DNA of 64,000 nucleotides from Sphingomonas sp. IW22 (GCF_041321155.1 NZ_JBGGWB010000003.1:186001-250000), one strand, 5' to 3'. Shown: positions 10,440 through 21,209, numbered from the stretch's first letter. A program made the numbers and translations. Notes: a model not told the origin generated them from the letters alone.

Positions 10440-11842
10440 AGGGGGTCGCGACCGATATCGGCACCATCCACTTCGTCGGCATCGGCGGGATTGGCATGTC
10501 GGGCATTGCAGAGGTGATGCACAACCTTGGCTACCGCGTGCAGGGCAGCGACGTGGCAGAGGGTTATGTGATCGAGGGGCTGCGCGCGCGCGGCATCCCC
10601 GTCACCATCGGCCATGCCGCCGCCAATGTGGAGGGTGTCGCGGTGGTCGTCACATCGACCGCGATCCAGCGCGGCAATCCAGAGGTTGAGGCGGCGCTGT
10701 CGGCCCGCATCCCCGTTGTCCGCCGCGCAGAGATGCTGGCCGAGCTGATGCGCCTGAAATCGACGATCGCGGTCGCGGGCACGCATGGCAAGACGACGAC
10801 GACCAGCATGGTCGCCGCGCTGCTGGACGCGGGTGGGGTGGATCCGACCGTGATCAACGGCGGCATCATCAACAGCTATGGCTCGAACGCGCGCCTGGGC
10901 GAAAGCGACTGGATGGTGGTCGAAGCGGACGAAAGCGACGGCAGCTTCCTGCGGCTGGACGGCACCTATGCCATCGTCACCAATATCGACCCCGAACATC
11001 TCGACCATTATGGCAGCTTCGACCGGGTAAAGGACGCATTCGTTGAGTTTGTGGAGAACGTGCCCTTCTACGGTGCCGCGATCCTGTGCCTTGACCATGC
11101 AGAGGTGCAGGCGATCATTCCGCGCGTGCGGGATCGACGGATCGTTACCTATGGCTTTTCGGCGCAGTCGGACGTGCGCGGCGTGAACGTCACGCCCTAT
11201 CCCGGCGGCAACCGGTTCGAAGCGATCGTGCGCCACCGCGACGGCTCGACCCGCTCGATCGAGAATATCGACCTGCCGATGCCGGGCCGCCACAATGTCC
11301 AGAACGCGCTGGCGGCGATCACTGTCGCGCTGGAACTGGGCATCGACGATGCGACCATCGAAAAGGGGTTCGGCGCGTTCACCGGGGTGAAGCGGCGTTT
11401 TACCAAGGTGGGCGAGGCGGCCGGTGCGGCCATCATCGACGATTACGGCCACCACCCGGTCGAAATCCGCGCGGTGCTGGCGGCGGCGCGCGAAAGCGCA
11501 CAGGGGCGGGTGATCGCGGTGGCGCAGCCGCATCGCTACAGCCGTCTGGGCAATTTGATGGACGAGTTCGCTCAGGCATTCAACGACGCCGACATGGTAT
11601 TCGTCGCCCCGGTTTATCCGGCGGGCGAGGCGCCGGTCGAGGGCGTGGACGCCGCCGCGCTTGCCGAACGCATTCGCCAGCGCGGGCATCGTTCGGCACA
11701 GACGGTCGACGGACCCGACGCGCTGGCGGCGACGCTGGCGGGCGTGGTTGCGCCGGGCGATCAAGTCATCTGTCTGGGCGCGGGCGACATCACAAAATGG
11801 GCGGCGGGCCTGGCCCCCGCGATCGAGAATGCGCGCGCATGA
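10436..11842 (+). CDS. murC: UDP-MurNAc:L-alanine ligase
   Basis: First of the stem-peptide ligases. The N-terminal dinucleotide-like motif [12 protein letters not shown], the ATP loop [11 protein letters not shown] and the YGHHPVEI metal/substrate segment are present. The open frame runs further upstream, but the ATG at 10436 overlaps the murG stop and gives 468 residues with the expected N-terminus. Confidence 0.96.
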   Translation: MKGVATDIGTIHFVGIGGIGMSGIAEVMHNLGYRVQGSDVAEGYVIEGLRARGIPVTIGHAAANVEGVAVVVTSTAIQRGNPEVEAALSARIPVVRRAEMLAELMRLKSTIAVAGTHGKTTTTSMVAALLDAGGVDPTVINGGIINSYGSNARLGESDWMVVEADESDGSFLRLDGTYAIVTNIDPEHLDHYGSFDRVKDAFVEFVENVPFYGAAILCLDHAEVQAIIPRVRDRRIVTYGFSAQSDVRGVNVTPYPGGNRFEAIVRHRDGSTRSIENIDLPMPGRHNVQNALAAITVALELGIDDATIEKGFGAFTGVKRRFTKVGEAAGAAIIDDYGHHPVEIRAVLAAARESAQGRVIAVAQPHRYSRLGNLMDEFAQAFNDADMVFVAPVYPAGEAPVEGVDAAALAERIRQRGHRSAQTVDGPDALAATLAGVVAPGDQVICLGAGDITKWAAGLAPAIENARA

Positions 11843-12036
11843 GCGACTGGTTCTCTACCGCAGTCGAAATCCAGCGCGAGGTTTTGCGTGCACAGCGCGC
11901 GCAGATCGAGGCGGGCAGCAAGATGATGCAGGCCGCCCGCCCCTTGGCGGCTGCGCAGGAAGCGTCGGCCAAGGCGGCAAAGGCCAATCTTGAGGCGTGG
12001 CAGATGTGGATCGATTTCTGGACGCCCAGGAAATGA
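11839..12036 (+). CDS. Conserved-position small protein between murC and murB, unknown function
   Basis: A 65-residue protein starting with [16 protein letters not shown]. It is coupled at both ends: its ATG overlaps the murC stop and its TGA overlaps the murB ATG, so it is translated as part of the cluster. It has no membrane segment or signal. The body is an Ala/Gln/Lys-rich amphipathic helix followed by a Trp-rich end ([12 protein letters not shown]). The helix-rich composition loosely recalls phasin-like proteins, but no family can be assigned. Confidence 0.8.
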   Translation: MSDWFSTAVEIQREVLRAQRAQIEAGSKMMQAARPLAAAQEASAKAAKANLEAWQMWIDFWTPRK

Positions 12037-12944
12037 GTTCGGCGCCGGCCCTTGATGCGGTGTTGCCGGCGGTGCGCGGGCGGCTGACGCCCGGTGCGCC
12101 GCTGGCGCCGCTGGTCTGGTTCAAGGCGGGCGGCGCGGCGCAGTGGCTGTTCGAACCGGCGGATGCGGACGACCTGACGGCGTTTCTTGCCGCGCTCGAT
12201 CCGGCGGTGCCGGTGATGGCGCTAGGGCTGGGGTCGAACCTGATCGTGCGCGACGGCGGGGTGCCGGGCGTCGTGATCCGGCTGGGCAAGCCCTTTGCCG
12301 GGGTCGAGCGGCTGGATGCGACCACGCTTCGCTGCGGCGGTGGTGCCAGCGGTATCCTTGTCTCCTCGACCGCCCGCGATGCGGGGATCGGCGGCGTCGA
12401 ATTTCTGCGCTCCATCCCCGGCACCGTCGGCGGCTTCGTCCGCATGAATGGCGGCGCCTATGGCCGTGAGGTCAAGGACGTGCTGGTCGAGGCGGACGTG
12501 GTGCTGCGTTCGGGCGAGCGCGTCACGCTGTCGAACGTCGATCTTGGCTATACCTATCGCCACAGCAGCCTGCCCGACGGCGCGGTCGTTGTGTCGGCCA
12601 CGTTTCGCGGTGAACCGGGCGAACCGGCGGCGATCCAGGCGGAAATGGACCGTATTGCCGCCGCGCGCGAAGCATCGCAGCCGCTTCGTACCCGGACTGG
12701 CGGCTCGACCTTCAAGAATCCGTCGGGCGAGAAGGCTTGGGCGCTGGTCGATGCGGCGGGCTGTCGCGGGCTGCGGCACGGCGGTGCGCAGGTGAGCGAG
12801 AAGCACACCAACTTTCTGATCAACACAGACAACGCCACCAGCGCCGAGATCGAGGCGCTGGGCGAACAGGTGCGCGACCGCGTGCGCGCAATGTCGGGTA
12901 TCGAGCTGGAATGGGAAATCCAGCGCGTGGGAGTATATAAGTGA
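12033..12944 (+). CDS. murB: UDP-N-acetylenolpyruvoylglucosamine reductase
   Basis: FAD- and NADPH-dependent enzyme that reduces UDP-GlcNAc-enolpyruvate to UDP-MurNAc. The FAD-binding region VMALGLGSNLIVRDGG, the RSIPGTVGG segment and the catalytic-Ser motif GGSTFKNPSG are visible, along with the C-terminal EKHTNFLIN. The start was set at the ATG overlapping the preceding small gene's stop. 303 residues. Confidence 0.95.
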   Translation: MSSAPALDAVLPAVRGRLTPGAPLAPLVWFKAGGAAQWLFEPADADDLTAFLAALDPAVPVMALGLGSNLIVRDGGVPGVVIRLGKPFAGVERLDATTLRCGGGASGILVSSTARDAGIGGVEFLRSIPGTVGGFVRMNGGAYGREVKDVLVEADVVLRSGERVTLSNVDLGYTYRHSSLPDGAVVVSATFRGEPGEPAAIQAEMDRIAAAREASQPLRTRTGGSTFKNPSGEKAWALVDAAGCRGLRHGGAQVSEKHTNFLINTDNATSAEIEALGEQVRDRVRAMSGIELEWEIQRVGVYK

Positions 12945-13885
12945 GCAGCGTAACCCCCCTTCACATCGCCGTGCTGATGGGCGGCTGGTCCGCCGAGCGG
13001 GACGTTTCGCTGATGAGCGGGGCAGGGGTCGCCGATGCGCTGGAAAGCCTCGGCCACCGCGTGACCCGCATCGACATGGGCCGCGACGTCGCGCTGAAGC
13101 TGGCGGCGGCAAAGCCCGATCTCGTCTTCAACGCGCTGCACGGCACGCCGGGGGAGGATGGCAGCATCCAGGGCATGCTGGACCTGATGGGCCTGCGCTA
13201 TACGCATAGCGGCCTTGCCACCTCGGTCATCGCCATCGACAAGCAGCTGACCAAGCAGGCGCTGGTCCCGCATGGCATCCCCATGCCGGGCGGCCGCGTG
13301 GTGCGCAGCGAAGAGCTGTTCGAGCGCGACCCCCTGCCGCGCCCCTATGTGCTGAAACCGGTGAACGAGGGTTCGTCGGTCGGCGTCGCCATCGTCACCG
13401 ACGACAGCAATTACAGCAACCCGATCGCCCGCGACGCCAAGGGGCCGTGGAGCGACTTCGAGGAGCTTCTGGCCGAACCCTTTATCCACGGACGCGAGCT
13501 GACCACCGCCGTGCTGGGCGACCGCGCGATGGGCGTAACCGAATTGAAGCCCAAGGCGGGCTTTTACGATTATGAGGCCAAATATACCGATGGCCTGACC
13601 GAGCATGTCTGCCCGGCCGAAATCCCCGATGACGTCGCCGCAGCGTGCGAAGCGATTGCGGTCGAGGCGCATCGCCGCCTGGGCTGTCGCGGGGCGTCGC
13701 GTTCCGATTTCCGTTGGGACGACACGCAGGGCGTTGCCGGGCTGTTCCTGCTGGAGGTGAATACCCAGCCGGGCATGACCCCGCTTAGCCTGGTGCCTGA
13801 ACAGGCGCGTCATCGCGGCATGAGCTATCCGCAACTGGTTCAGGCCATCGTGGATGAAGCGATGAAGGACGCTGGGGAGGGATGA
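12941..13885 (+). CDS. ddl: D-alanine:D-alanine ligase
   Basis: ATP-grasp enzyme making D-Ala-D-Ala for MurF. The N-terminal MGGWSAERDVSLMSG motif, the NALHGTPGEDGS substrate loop and the C-terminal EVNTQPGMTPLSL metal-binding motif match the family. The GTG start overlaps the murB stop and the TGA overlaps the ftsQ ATG. 314 residues, typical for DdlB. Confidence 0.96.
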   Translation: MSSVTPLHIAVLMGGWSAERDVSLMSGAGVADALESLGHRVTRIDMGRDVALKLAAAKPDLVFNALHGTPGEDGSIQGMLDLMGLRYTHSGLATSVIAIDKQLTKQALVPHGIPMPGGRVVRSEELFERDPLPRPYVLKPVNEGSSVGVAIVTDDSNYSNPIARDAKGPWSDFEELLAEPFIHGRELTTAVLGDRAMGVTELKPKAGFYDYEAKYTDGLTEHVCPAEIPDDVAAACEAIAVEAHRRLGCRGASRSDFRWDDTQGVAGLFLLEVNTQPGMTPLSLVPEQARHRGMSYPQLVQAIVDEAMKDAGEG

Positions 13886-14817
13886 GCCGGATGCAGCAGC
13901 GCCGCACTGCCCAGCGCCGCCCCGGACCCCAGCGCAAGCCCGGCGGGCGCAAACCGCGCGCGTCGATGCTGGATCGCGCCATCGCCGCGCTGCCGGTGTC
14001 GGAAGTCACGCTGCGTCGCGTATTCGGCTGGTTCTTTGCGGTGGTGATCGGCGGGGTCGCCATCGCCATTGCCAGCCTGTTCGGGGTGCCCGGCATGATC
14101 GGCACCGCCATTGCCGAGGGGATGGGCCGCGCGGGCCTGCGCGTCGAGCAGGTGGAGGTGACGGGCCTGAAACGCATGAACCGCATGGCGGTCTATGCCG
14201 TGGCGCTGGATCAGCAATCGCGGGCGATGGCGCTGGTCGATCTGGATGAAGTGCGCGACCGGCTGATGCGCTATGGCTGGATTGCCGATGCGCGTGTATC
14301 GCGGCGCTTGCCCGACACCATCGTCATCGACGTGGTCGAACGCGTGCCCGCCGCCGTCTGGCAGAATGAAGGCCAGCTGATGCTGGTCGATGAGGGCGGC
14401 ACGTTGCTGGAACCCGTGCGCGCCGATGCGGTCCCCAACCTGCCGCTTTTGGTGGGGGAGGGGGCCAATGCCCAGGCGCCCGCCTATCGCCGGCTGCTGG
14501 ACGCCGCGCCTGCGCTCAAGCCGATGGTGCGCGCGGCAAGCTGGATCGGGGACCGGCGCTGGGACCTGCAATTCGTGTCCGGCGAAACGCTGATGCTGCC
14601 GGCGGAAGAGAGCGAGGCGCAGGCCGCGCTTGTGAAATTTGCCGAGCTGGACGGGCGCGACCGGTTGCTGGGCGGGCCATATGTCCGCTTCGATTTGCGA
14701 AGCCCCCGGCATCTGGTCATGCGAAAGGCCAGCGGGCTGGAACGAGCGTCGACGATCGACCCCAACCAGCAGGCACAGATCGAAGCCAACAAGTCGCTGC
14801 CCCGCGACGCCGAATAG
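13882..14817 (+). CDS. ftsQ: Cell division protein FtsQ
   Basis: Bitopic divisome protein. A basic cytoplasmic N-terminus of about 50 residues (many Arg and Pro) precedes a membrane segment at about residues 52-75. A POTRA domain beginning near LRVEQVEVTGLKRMNR follows, then the FtsQ beta domain. 311 residues. The start overlaps the ddl stop. Its end is followed by a 43-base gap before ftsA, the first non-overlapping junction in a long run. Confidence 0.93.
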   Translation: MSRMQQRRTAQRRPGPQRKPGGRKPRASMLDRAIAALPVSEVTLRRVFGWFFAVVIGGVAIAIASLFGVPGMIGTAIAEGMGRAGLRVEQVEVTGLKRMNRMAVYAVALDQQSRAMALVDLDEVRDRLMRYGWIADARVSRRLPDTIVIDVVERVPAAVWQNEGQLMLVDEGGTLLEPVRADAVPNLPLLVGEGANAQAPAYRRLLDAAPALKPMVRAASWIGDRRWDLQFVSGETLMLPAEESEAQAALVKFAELDGRDRLLGGPYVRFDLRSPRHLVMRKASGLERASTIDPNQQAQIEANKSLPRDAE

Positions 14818-14860
14818 CAGGGCGGCAGGGGGGTATTCGGGAACAGGGGATGACGGGGAC

Positions 14861-16120
14861 ATGGCGAAGCAGGCGACCGAGGGACTGATTACCGCGCTCG
14901 ACATCGGTTCGTCCAAGGTGTCGGCGCTGATCGCGCAGAAGGGCGACGGCGGCGAGCTGGTCGTGCTGGGCACCGGTCAGCGCGAAAGCCGGGGCGTGCG
15001 GCGCGGCTACATCGCCGACATGGCCGCCACCGAAGTCGCGGTGCGCGAGGCGGTCGAACAGGCCGAACGCATCGCCGGCGTTTCGATCGAGGATGTGTGG
15101 GTCGCCTTTTCGGCCGGGGGGCTGGTCAGCGACATCGTCAAGCTGGAAGTCGATCTGGGTGGCCACCGTGTCGAACAGGCCGATATCGACGCGCTGCTAA
15201 AGGCCGCAAGCGAGGCGCTGGACCCGCAAGGGCGCATGGTGCTGCATGCCCAGCCGACGCGCTACACGCTGGACGGGCTGACCGGCACGCCAAAGCCGAT
15301 CGGGATGCATGCCGATCGGCTGGGCGTGGAGATTCACGTCGTCGCGACCGATGGCTCGCCGGTCCGCAACCTCGACCTGTGCGTGCGTTCCGCGCATCTG
15401 GACGTGAAGTCGATCGTTGCCGCGCCAGTCGCCACGGGCCTTGCCGTGCTGAGCGAGGAGGAGCGCGATCTGGGCGTGGCGCTGGTCGAAATCGGCGCGG
15501 GCGTGACCAATGTTTCGGTATTCCAGCACGGGGTGCTGACCGGCCTTTCGTCCATCGGCATGGGGGCCGCCGATGTGACCGACGACATTGCCAGCGCATT
15601 CGGCACGCGCCGCGCACAGGCTGAGCGGATCAAATGCTTCCACGGCTCCGCCAATATGAGCCCGCGCGACAATCACGACATGATCGACATCGCCCCGATT
15701 AACGCCGATCAGGGAGAGGAGGGCAGCCGCATCACCAAGGCCCAGTTGATCGCGACGATCCGCCTGCGGCTGGACCGCCTGATGCAGGAAGTGCAGCGCG
15801 AGCTGAAAAAGCTGAACTTTGACGATCCCGTCGGGCGTCAGATCGTGCTGACCGGCGGTGGCGCCGAATTGAAGGGGATTGCCGATTATGCGCAACAGGC
15901 GCTGGGCCGCACGGTGCGCGTCGGCCGACCGCGCGGGTTGACCGCCCTGCCCGAAGCGCATTCGGGTCCGGCCTTTTCGACGCTGGCGGGCCTTACCATG
16001 TTCGCCGCTGCCGATCCGGTGGACCTGCGTGCCGTCGAGCCGCAGCATCAACTGGTGGTGCGGCCGACAATGGGCACGATGATGCGCCGGCTGATGGCCG
16101 CATTTCGATCGAACTATTGA
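14861..16120 (+). CDS. ftsA: Cell division protein FtsA
   Basis: Actin-like ATPase that tethers FtsZ to the membrane. The phosphate-1 loop ALDIGSSKVSALIA, the 1C domain, the EIGAGVTNVSVF phosphate-2 motif and the LTGGGAELKGI adenosine motif are visible. The C-terminus ends in a short basic/aromatic stretch (RRLMAAFRSNY) typical of the membrane-targeting helix. The ATG at 14861 was chosen because the protein then begins just before the nucleotide-binding motif. 419 residues. Confidence 0.95.
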   Translation: MAKQATEGLITALDIGSSKVSALIAQKGDGGELVVLGTGQRESRGVRRGYIADMAATEVAVREAVEQAERIAGVSIEDVWVAFSAGGLVSDIVKLEVDLGGHRVEQADIDALLKAASEALDPQGRMVLHAQPTRYTLDGLTGTPKPIGMHADRLGVEIHVVATDGSPVRNLDLCVRSAHLDVKSIVAAPVATGLAVLSEEERDLGVALVEIGAGVTNVSVFQHGVLTGLSSIGMGAADVTDDIASAFGTRRAQAERIKCFHGSANMSPRDNHDMIDIAPINADQGEEGSRITKAQLIATIRLRLDRLMQEVQRELKKLNFDDPVGRQIVLTGGGAELKGIADYAQQALGRTVRVGRPRGLTALPEAHSGPAFSTLAGLTMFAAADPVDLRAVEPQHQLVVRPTMGTMMRRLMAAFRSNY

Positions 16121-16231
16121 GATTTTACGACCGAACGGCCTTTTGCCGCTAGGATCGGGCGGTCACATGGTGCAAAACGGGCGTGAGTATCGTGCGCCCG
16201 CGTGGTGAATGGGTGCACAGGGGAGATTAGC

Positions 16232-17641
16232 ATGGGTATCGATTTTCTGCCGCCCGACGTGGACGAACTGACGCCGCGCATCACCGTGATCGGTGTTGGC
16301 GGCGCGGGCGGCAATGCCATTGCGAACATGATCCACGCCGAGGTTCAGGGCGTGGAGTTCGTCGTGGCGAACACCGACGCGCAGGCGCTGAAGCAATCGG
16401 TTGCGTCGCAGCGTATCCAACTGGGCGCCAAGATTACCCAGGGTTTGGGTGCGGGCAGTCGCCCCGAAATCGGTCGCGCCGCAGCCGAGGAAACGATCGA
16501 GCAGGTGCAAAAGGCGCTTGAGGGTAGCCATATGTGCTTCCTGGCCGCCGGCATGGGCGGCGGCACCGGCACCGGCGCAGCGCCCGTCATCGCCAAGGCC
16601 GCGCGCGACATGGGCATCCTGACCGTCGGCGTCGTGACCAAGCCGTTCGCGTTCGAAGGCAAGCGCCGCTCCGCCAGCGCCGAAGCGGGCATCGAGGAGC
16701 TTCAGAAGTTCGTCGACACGCTGATCGTCATCCCGAACCAGAACCTGTTCCTGATCGCCAACGCCAACACCACCTTCAAGCAGGCCTTTGAAATGGCCGA
16801 CGAGGTGCTTCAGCAGGGCGTTCGCGGGATCACCGATCTGATGGTCATGCCGGGCCTGATCAACCTCGACTTTGCCGACGTGCGTTCGGTGATGCAGGAA
16901 ATGGGCAAGGCGATGATGGGCACCGGCGAAGCCGATGGTGACAGCCGCGCCATCGAAGCCGCGCAGAAGGCGATCGCAAACCCGCTGCTCGACGGCGTCA
17001 GCATGAAGGGCGCCAAGGGCGTCATCGTATCGATCACCGGCGGCGACGACATGCGTCTGCTGGAAGTGGACGAAGCCGCGAACCACATCCGCGAACTGGT
17101 CGACCCGGACGCGAACATCATCTGGGGTTCGGCGTTCAATCCCGAACTGGAAGGCAAGATCCGCGTGTCGGTCGTCGCGACCGGTATCGAGGCCGATGGC
17201 CACGAAGTGGCTGCGCCCGCCCCGGCCGTTGCGGAACCCGCGCGCAGCTTCACCTTCTCAGCACCCAAGCGTCCGGCAGCCGCGCCCGCCGCGGAACAGC
17301 CCGCCGCTGCGCCGCCGCCTGCGCCCCAGGCGCCCGAACCCGTCGCCCCGACGCCCGCCCCGGCACCTGCCGCGCGGGAAGAGGATGAACTGGTGCTGGG
17401 CGCGGACGCGACCCTGCCGCCGGCTGAACCGGCCGTGCCGCAGCCAGCCGCCGATGCGGAGCCGCCGCGTCGCCGCTGGCTGACAGGTGCCGAGAGCGAA
17501 AGCGAACCGATGCCCGCCGCCCGTCCGGGCGGCACGCTGTTCGAGCGCATGTCGGCGGCTGGTCGAAATATCGGCAAGGGTGGCGACGACAAGGACCCGC
17601 TCGACATCCCGCGGTTCCTCCATCGCCAGAACAACCAGTAA
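16232..17641 (+). CDS. ftsZ: Cell division GTPase FtsZ
   Basis: Tubulin-like GTPase forming the Z ring. The GTP-binding signature GGGTGTG lies at residues 109-115, and GVGGAGGNA near the N-terminus contacts guanine. A long Pro/Ala-rich linker (about residues 330-435) is followed by a conserved C-terminal peptide, DIPRFLHRQ, that binds FtsA. The ATG follows a GGGGAGAT ribosome site. A 111-base leader separates it from ftsA and probably carries its own promoter. 469 residues. Confidence 0.97.
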   Translation: MGIDFLPPDVDELTPRITVIGVGGAGGNAIANMIHAEVQGVEFVVANTDAQALKQSVASQRIQLGAKITQGLGAGSRPEIGRAAAEETIEQVQKALEGSHMCFLAAGMGGGTGTGAAPVIAKAARDMGILTVGVVTKPFAFEGKRRSASAEAGIEELQKFVDTLIVIPNQNLFLIANANTTFKQAFEMADEVLQQGVRGITDLMVMPGLINLDFADVRSVMQEMGKAMMGTGEADGDSRAIEAAQKAIANPLLDGVSMKGAKGVIVSITGGDDMRLLEVDEAANHIRELVDPDANIIWGSAFNPELEGKIRVSVVATGIEADGHEVAAPAPAVAEPARSFTFSAPKRPAAAPAAEQPAAAPPPAPQAPEPVAPTPAPAPAAREEDELVLGADATLPPAEPAVPQPAADAEPPRRRWLTGAESESEPMPAARPGGTLFERMSAAGRNIGKGGDDKDPLDIPRFLHRQNNQ

Positions 17642-17643
17642 GC

Positions 17644-17684
17644 GAGAGCGCGGCCGTCCGGTTCATCGCCGGGCGGCCACTCTC
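17644..17684 (+). terminator. Hairpin after ftsZ, possible terminator of the dcw cluster
   Basis: Ten base pairs (one G-U) form between GGCCGTCCGG and CCGGGCGGCC around a 7-base loop, extended by GAGAG/CTCTC outside. It begins two bases after the ftsZ stop. There is no U-tract, so Rho-independent action is uncertain. Confidence 0.4.
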
Positions 17685-17746
17685 TACCGTCCGGTCGTGT
17701 CCGGACAGTCGCGGTTCAGCCGCGATATGGTGTAGCGACGGCAAGC

Positions 17747-19558
17747 ATGACTCGTTTCCTTGTTCCGTGGCTTGGCAGCGCGGCTGCGCTCGCTCTGGCA
17801 GTGTTGCCCGCGTCCGCACAGCAAAGCAGCAGCGCGCCCCGTGGCGCACCCGGCTTCGTGCCGCAACCAACGCCCATTGCCGACCGGCTGGCCACCGCGA
17901 TGCAGACGTTGGCGAACAAGCCCACCGATCTCGACGCGCTGATCGCCGCCGGTGAGGCAAGTGCGATGCTGGACGATGGTCCTGCCGCGCTTCAGTTCCT
18001 GGCGCGCGCCGAGAAGGTTCGGGCCGACGATCCGCGCATCGCCGCCGCGCGGGGACGTGCCTATGTGCATATGGGGCGACCCGGAGAAGCGCTGCGCCAT
18101 TTCGCACAGGCCGAACTTGCGGGGCTGTCTCCGACGGGTTATGCCGACGATCGGGGGCTGGCCTATGATCTGGTCGGCGATCAGGCCCATGCACAGGCCG
18201 AATATGTTCGTGCCATGGCGGCGGAGGACACGGCGGAAACGCGCCGTCGCTATGCCGTATCGCTCGCCATTTCGGGCGACGCGGCGGGAGCGGATCGCGT
18301 TCTGGATCCGCTGCTGCGGCAACAGGACCGCGCCGCATGGCGCACGCGTGCACTGGTCATGGCGCTGACGGGCAAGACCAACGACGCCGAGCGCGTGACC
18401 GCGACGATGATGCCGGGCTTCTCCACTGCATATCTGCCGCTGTTCCGGCGGCTGGCGGAAATCCGTGATCCCGCCGACCGTGCATTTGCCGCGCATCTGG
18501 GCGAGTTTACGCGAACTCCCGCGCGGCTGGCCGATGCTCGGCTGGCACCGCCCGCTCCATCGCTGCCGGGCAGCGCGACCGCAGTGCAGGTCGCGGCGTT
18601 GCCGAACGCTGGCGAGGATCGCGCGGAGCAGCCTACCCGCACCGCATCGTCAGCCACGCGCAATTACGCTGCCGAACGCCGCGCGGAACAGCAACGGGCC
18701 GAGCGCGAGGCCTATCTACGTGAGCGTCAGGGCCGCCGCCCGCAACGCACCGCGCCGTCACGCACGGCAACAGCCAGCCTTGCACCTGCGGCCGATCCGG
18801 TCACCGCGCGATCGGCTCCAGCCTTGACGCGCGCGCCGGTCGCAGCCACGCCTACGCCTACGCCTACGCCTACGCCTACGCCTACGCCTACGCCTACGCC
18901 TACGCCTACGCCTACGCCTACGCCTACGCCTACGCCTACGCCTACGCCTACGCCTACGCCTACGCCTGGCTCAGCCGCGCCTGCACCCGCTGTGGTAGCG
19001 ACACCCACGCCCACGGCCAGCCCGCCGCCTGCAAACGAAGTGCTGGCGGCGATCGTCCGCAACATCGCGATCCCGGCCGCCGAGCTGGGCGTGGCGCCAC
19101 CGCTTGCACCGGTTATCGAAGCGCCTGCGCCGCGGCCCGAACCCACGCCTGTTGCCGCAACGCCCGCCCCCCGCGCTGCCGCGCCGAGCAAGCCGGAGGT
19201 CAAGCCCGAAGCGGCGAAGCCCAAGCCCAAAAGGACCGAAGCCAAAAAGCCTGAGCCGAAAAAGGCCGAACCGAAAAAGCCCGCCGAACCGGCGCGCTGG
19301 TGGGTTCAGGTCGCGGGCGGCGCGAATGTCGGCGATTTGCCAAAGGCGTGGAGCGCGCTGGCCGCGAACTCGTCTGCGCTGAAGGGGCGTCAGGCGTGGA
19401 CATTTCCGGTCCGCGCCACCAACCGGCTGCTGACCGGCCCGTTCAAATCCGCCAGCGAAGCACAAGCTTTCGTCAACACGCTGGCAAAGGGGGGGCTCTC
19501 GGCCTTCTCGGTCCAGAGCGAGGCGGGGCAGAAGGTGTCGAGGCTGCCCACCAAATGA
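17747..19558 (+). CDS. Exported TPR-like and SPOR-domain protein with a (Thr-Pro)20 linker
   Basis: Probable envelope protein of 603 residues. A signal peptide (about residues 1-25, cleaving after ASAQ) leads into an Ala-rich helical region (about 45-260) that looks like TPR/Sel1-type repeats. A disordered linker follows, containing 20 consecutive Thr-Pro pairs, then Pro/Lys-rich repeats ([10 protein letters not shown]). A C-terminal SPOR domain (about 520-600, [13 protein letters not shown] onward) would bind denuded septal glycan. Position next to ftsZ fits a division-site role. The SPOR and signal calls are solid; TPR is inferred from pattern. Confidence 0.85.
   Translation: MTRFLVPWLGSAAALALAVLPASAQQSSSAPRGAPGFVPQPTPIADRLATAMQTLANKPTDLDALIAAGEASAMLDDGPAALQFLARAEKVRADDPRIAAARGRAYVHMGRPGEALRHFAQAELAGLSPTGYADDRGLAYDLVGDQAHAQAEYVRAMAAEDTAETRRRYAVSLAISGDAAGADRVLDPLLRQQDRAAWRTRALVMALTGKTNDAERVTATMMPGFSTAYLPLFRRLAEIRDPADRAFAAHLGEFTRTPARLADARLAPPAPSLPGSATAVQVAALPNAGEDRAEQPTRTASSATRNYAAERRAEQQRAEREAYLRERQGRRPQRTAPSRTATASLAPAADPVTARSAPALTRAPVAATPTPTPTPTPTPTPTPTPTPTPTPTPTPTPTPTPTPTPTPGSAAPAPAVVATPTPTASPPPANEVLAAIVRNIAIPAAELGVAPPLAPVIEAPAPRPEPTPVAATPAPRAAAPSKPEVKPEAAKPKPKRTEAKKPEPKKAEPKKPAEPARWWVQVAGGANVGDLPKAWSALAANSSALKGRQAWTFPVRATNRLLTGPFKSASEAQAFVNTLAKGGLSAFSVQSEAGQKVSRLPTK
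18848..18967 (+). repeat. Hexanucleotide minisatellite (ACGCCT)x20 within the SPOR gene
   Basis: Twenty uninterrupted, identical ACGCCT units, 120 bases, encode (Thr-Pro)20 in frame. Because the unit is six bases, slippage would change linker length without breaking the frame. Confidence 0.98.
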
Positions 19559-20730
19559 TCGTCCGTGCCCGCTGGGCTTCCGATCCGGCGAACAGCCGCG
19601 GTCGCCTGCACCCCGAACCGCGCCCCGATGTCGGCGCCGAACGCGGCCCACGCGACGCGTTCCAGCGCGACCGCGACCGTATCGTCCATTCGATCAGCTT
19701 TCGTCGGCTGCGACACAAGACGCAGGTGTTCATGGCGCCCGACGGCGACCATTTTCGCGTCCGGCTGACCCACAGCCTTGAGGTCGCTCAGATCGGCCGC
19801 GTCATCGCGCGCACCCTGGGCCTGAATGAGGATCTGACCGAGGCGCTGTGCCTGGCGCACGACATTGGTCACCCCCCCTTTGGCCATGCGGGGGAGGACG
19901 CGCTGGAGGAGGCGCTGGCCGATCATGGCGGCTTCGATCACAATGGCCACACGCTGCGCGCGCTGATGTGGCTGGAAAGCCCCTATCCGCGCTGGCGTGG
20001 CCTGAACCTTGGCTGGGAAACACTGGAGGGGCTGGCCAAGCATAACGGCCCGATCGCGCATCCGCAGTGGGCGCTGGCGGAAGCGGATGCCGCGTTTCCG
20101 CTGGACCCGACCCGCTATTCCTCGCTTGAGGCGCAGGTTGCGGCGATTGCCGATGACATCGCTTATGACAATCACGACATCGACGATGGCCTGCGTGCAG
20201 GGTTGCTGTCGCTGGACGCGATCCTGTCGGTGCCGCTGGTGGCCGATGGATGGGATGCAGTGCGCGCGCGTTTCGCCGATTGCGCGCCCGAGCGACTGGT
20301 CGGGGAACTGATCCGCTCCCAGATCGGCACGATGGTCAATGACCTGATCGCCAATACCCGTGCCAATCTGGCCGACGAGCGCATTGAAACGGCGGAGGAT
20401 GTGCGCGCGGCGGGGCAGTGCCTGGCCTGTTTCTCCGAACCGATGCGGGAGGCGGAGCGCACGCTAAAGCGCTTCATGTACGCCGAACTCTATCACCACG
20501 CGCGACAGCTGGAGGCGGCGGATATGGCACGCACGGTGGTGGCCGGGTTGTTCGCGGCTTATGCGGATGATCCGCGCCGCATGCCCGATGGCTGGCGCGA
20601 ATCGTTGCCCGATGCCCAGCCCGCCCGTGCGCGCCACATCGCGGATTTCATCGCCGGCATGACCGACCGCTACGCCGTCAGCCGCTACCGCGAGCATGTC
20701 GGCGCTATCGACCTGCCCGACGGGTTCTGA
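19555..20730 (+). CDS. dgt: dGTPase-like HD-domain triphosphohydrolase
   Basis: HD-superfamily protein of the deoxyguanosinetriphosphate triphosphohydrolase-like group, 391 residues. Metal ligands are visible in [13 protein letters not shown] (His), [12 protein letters not shown] (the HD pair) and the later [13 protein letters not shown] (Asp). The N-terminal [15 protein letters not shown] stretch is a strong family signature. The ATG overlaps the stop of the SPOR gene, so they are likely co-transcribed. Substrate preference cannot be read from sequence, and many members act on several dNTPs. Confidence 0.92.
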   Translation: MIVRARWASDPANSRGRLHPEPRPDVGAERGPRDAFQRDRDRIVHSISFRRLRHKTQVFMAPDGDHFRVRLTHSLEVAQIGRVIARTLGLNEDLTEALCLAHDIGHPPFGHAGEDALEEALADHGGFDHNGHTLRALMWLESPYPRWRGLNLGWETLEGLAKHNGPIAHPQWALAEADAAFPLDPTRYSSLEAQVAAIADDIAYDNHDIDDGLRAGLLSLDAILSVPLVADGWDAVRARFADCAPERLVGELIRSQIGTMVNDLIANTRANLADERIETAEDVRAAGQCLACFSEPMREAERTLKRFMYAELYHHARQLEAADMARTVVAGLFAAYADDPRRMPDGWRESLPDAQPARARHIADFIAGMTDRYAVSRYREHVGAIDLPDGF

Positions 20731-20737
20731 TTAAAAA

Positions 20738-20764
20738 AAGGGGCAGCCGAAGCTGCCCCTTCTT
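20738..20764. terminator. Bidirectional intrinsic terminator
   Basis: A perfect GGGGCAGC/GCTGCCCC stem with a CGAA loop is flanked by an A-tract on the left and a T-rich run on the right. It sits between the convergent dGTPase gene and the small - strand gene, and can serve both. Confidence 0.9.
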
Positions 20765-20786
20765 GAAGCTCCGGTTGCTCGCGGGA

Positions 20787-21080
20787 TCAGTTGCCGGCGA
20801 CGCTGGTACCGCGGCTGGCGACCTGCACCGGCGCCAGCGGCTTGGCGATGCGGAAGCTGACCGGGCGGCCATCGACGCGGCCCGATGCGGTGCGGCCACG
20901 GACGGTCAGGCGGAACGGGTCGTTCTGGGGCAGGGTGCGGCCCTCGATGATGGTCGCGTCACCTTCCACCGCAGTGGTGTAGGCATAGGTCTGACCGTCG
21001 CGAGTAAACACGGTCTCTTCAGCCATCGCAGGGGCGGCGAAAAGGGTGGCGGCGGCAGCGGCAAAAAGCATCTTGGTCAC
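20787..21080 (-). CDS. Small exported protein, unknown function
   Basis: A 97-residue product with a clear signal peptide (MTKMLFAAAAATLFAAPAMA, cleavage after AMA), leaving a mature protein of about 77 residues with no cysteines. No enzymatic motif is recognisable. The start is the GTG at 21080, supported by an AGGAG ribosome site; the ATG three codons later is an alternative. It terminates at the shared bidirectional terminator. Confidence 0.8.
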   Translation of the reverse strand: MTKMLFAAAAATLFAAPAMAEETVFTRDGQTYAYTTAVEGDATIIEGRTLPQNDPFRLTVRGRTASGRVDGRPVSFRIAKPLAPVQVASRGTSVAGN

Positions 21081-21209
21081 GATCTGTCTCCTCTGGCAAA
21101 GCCCTGAAAGAGCCTGATCGGCATCCCGTTCGTTTCTGTTTGTCGCAGTATGTTGCGCCGCAGCAATGCCGACAATCGCAAAGCCCGCGATTGCAATTGC
21201 ACCAAATGC

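Noticed and set aside
18848..18967. Possible CRISPR or recombination repeat
   Set aside because: Pure 6-bp tandem repeat in a coding frame, giving Thr-Pro pairs; no spacers.
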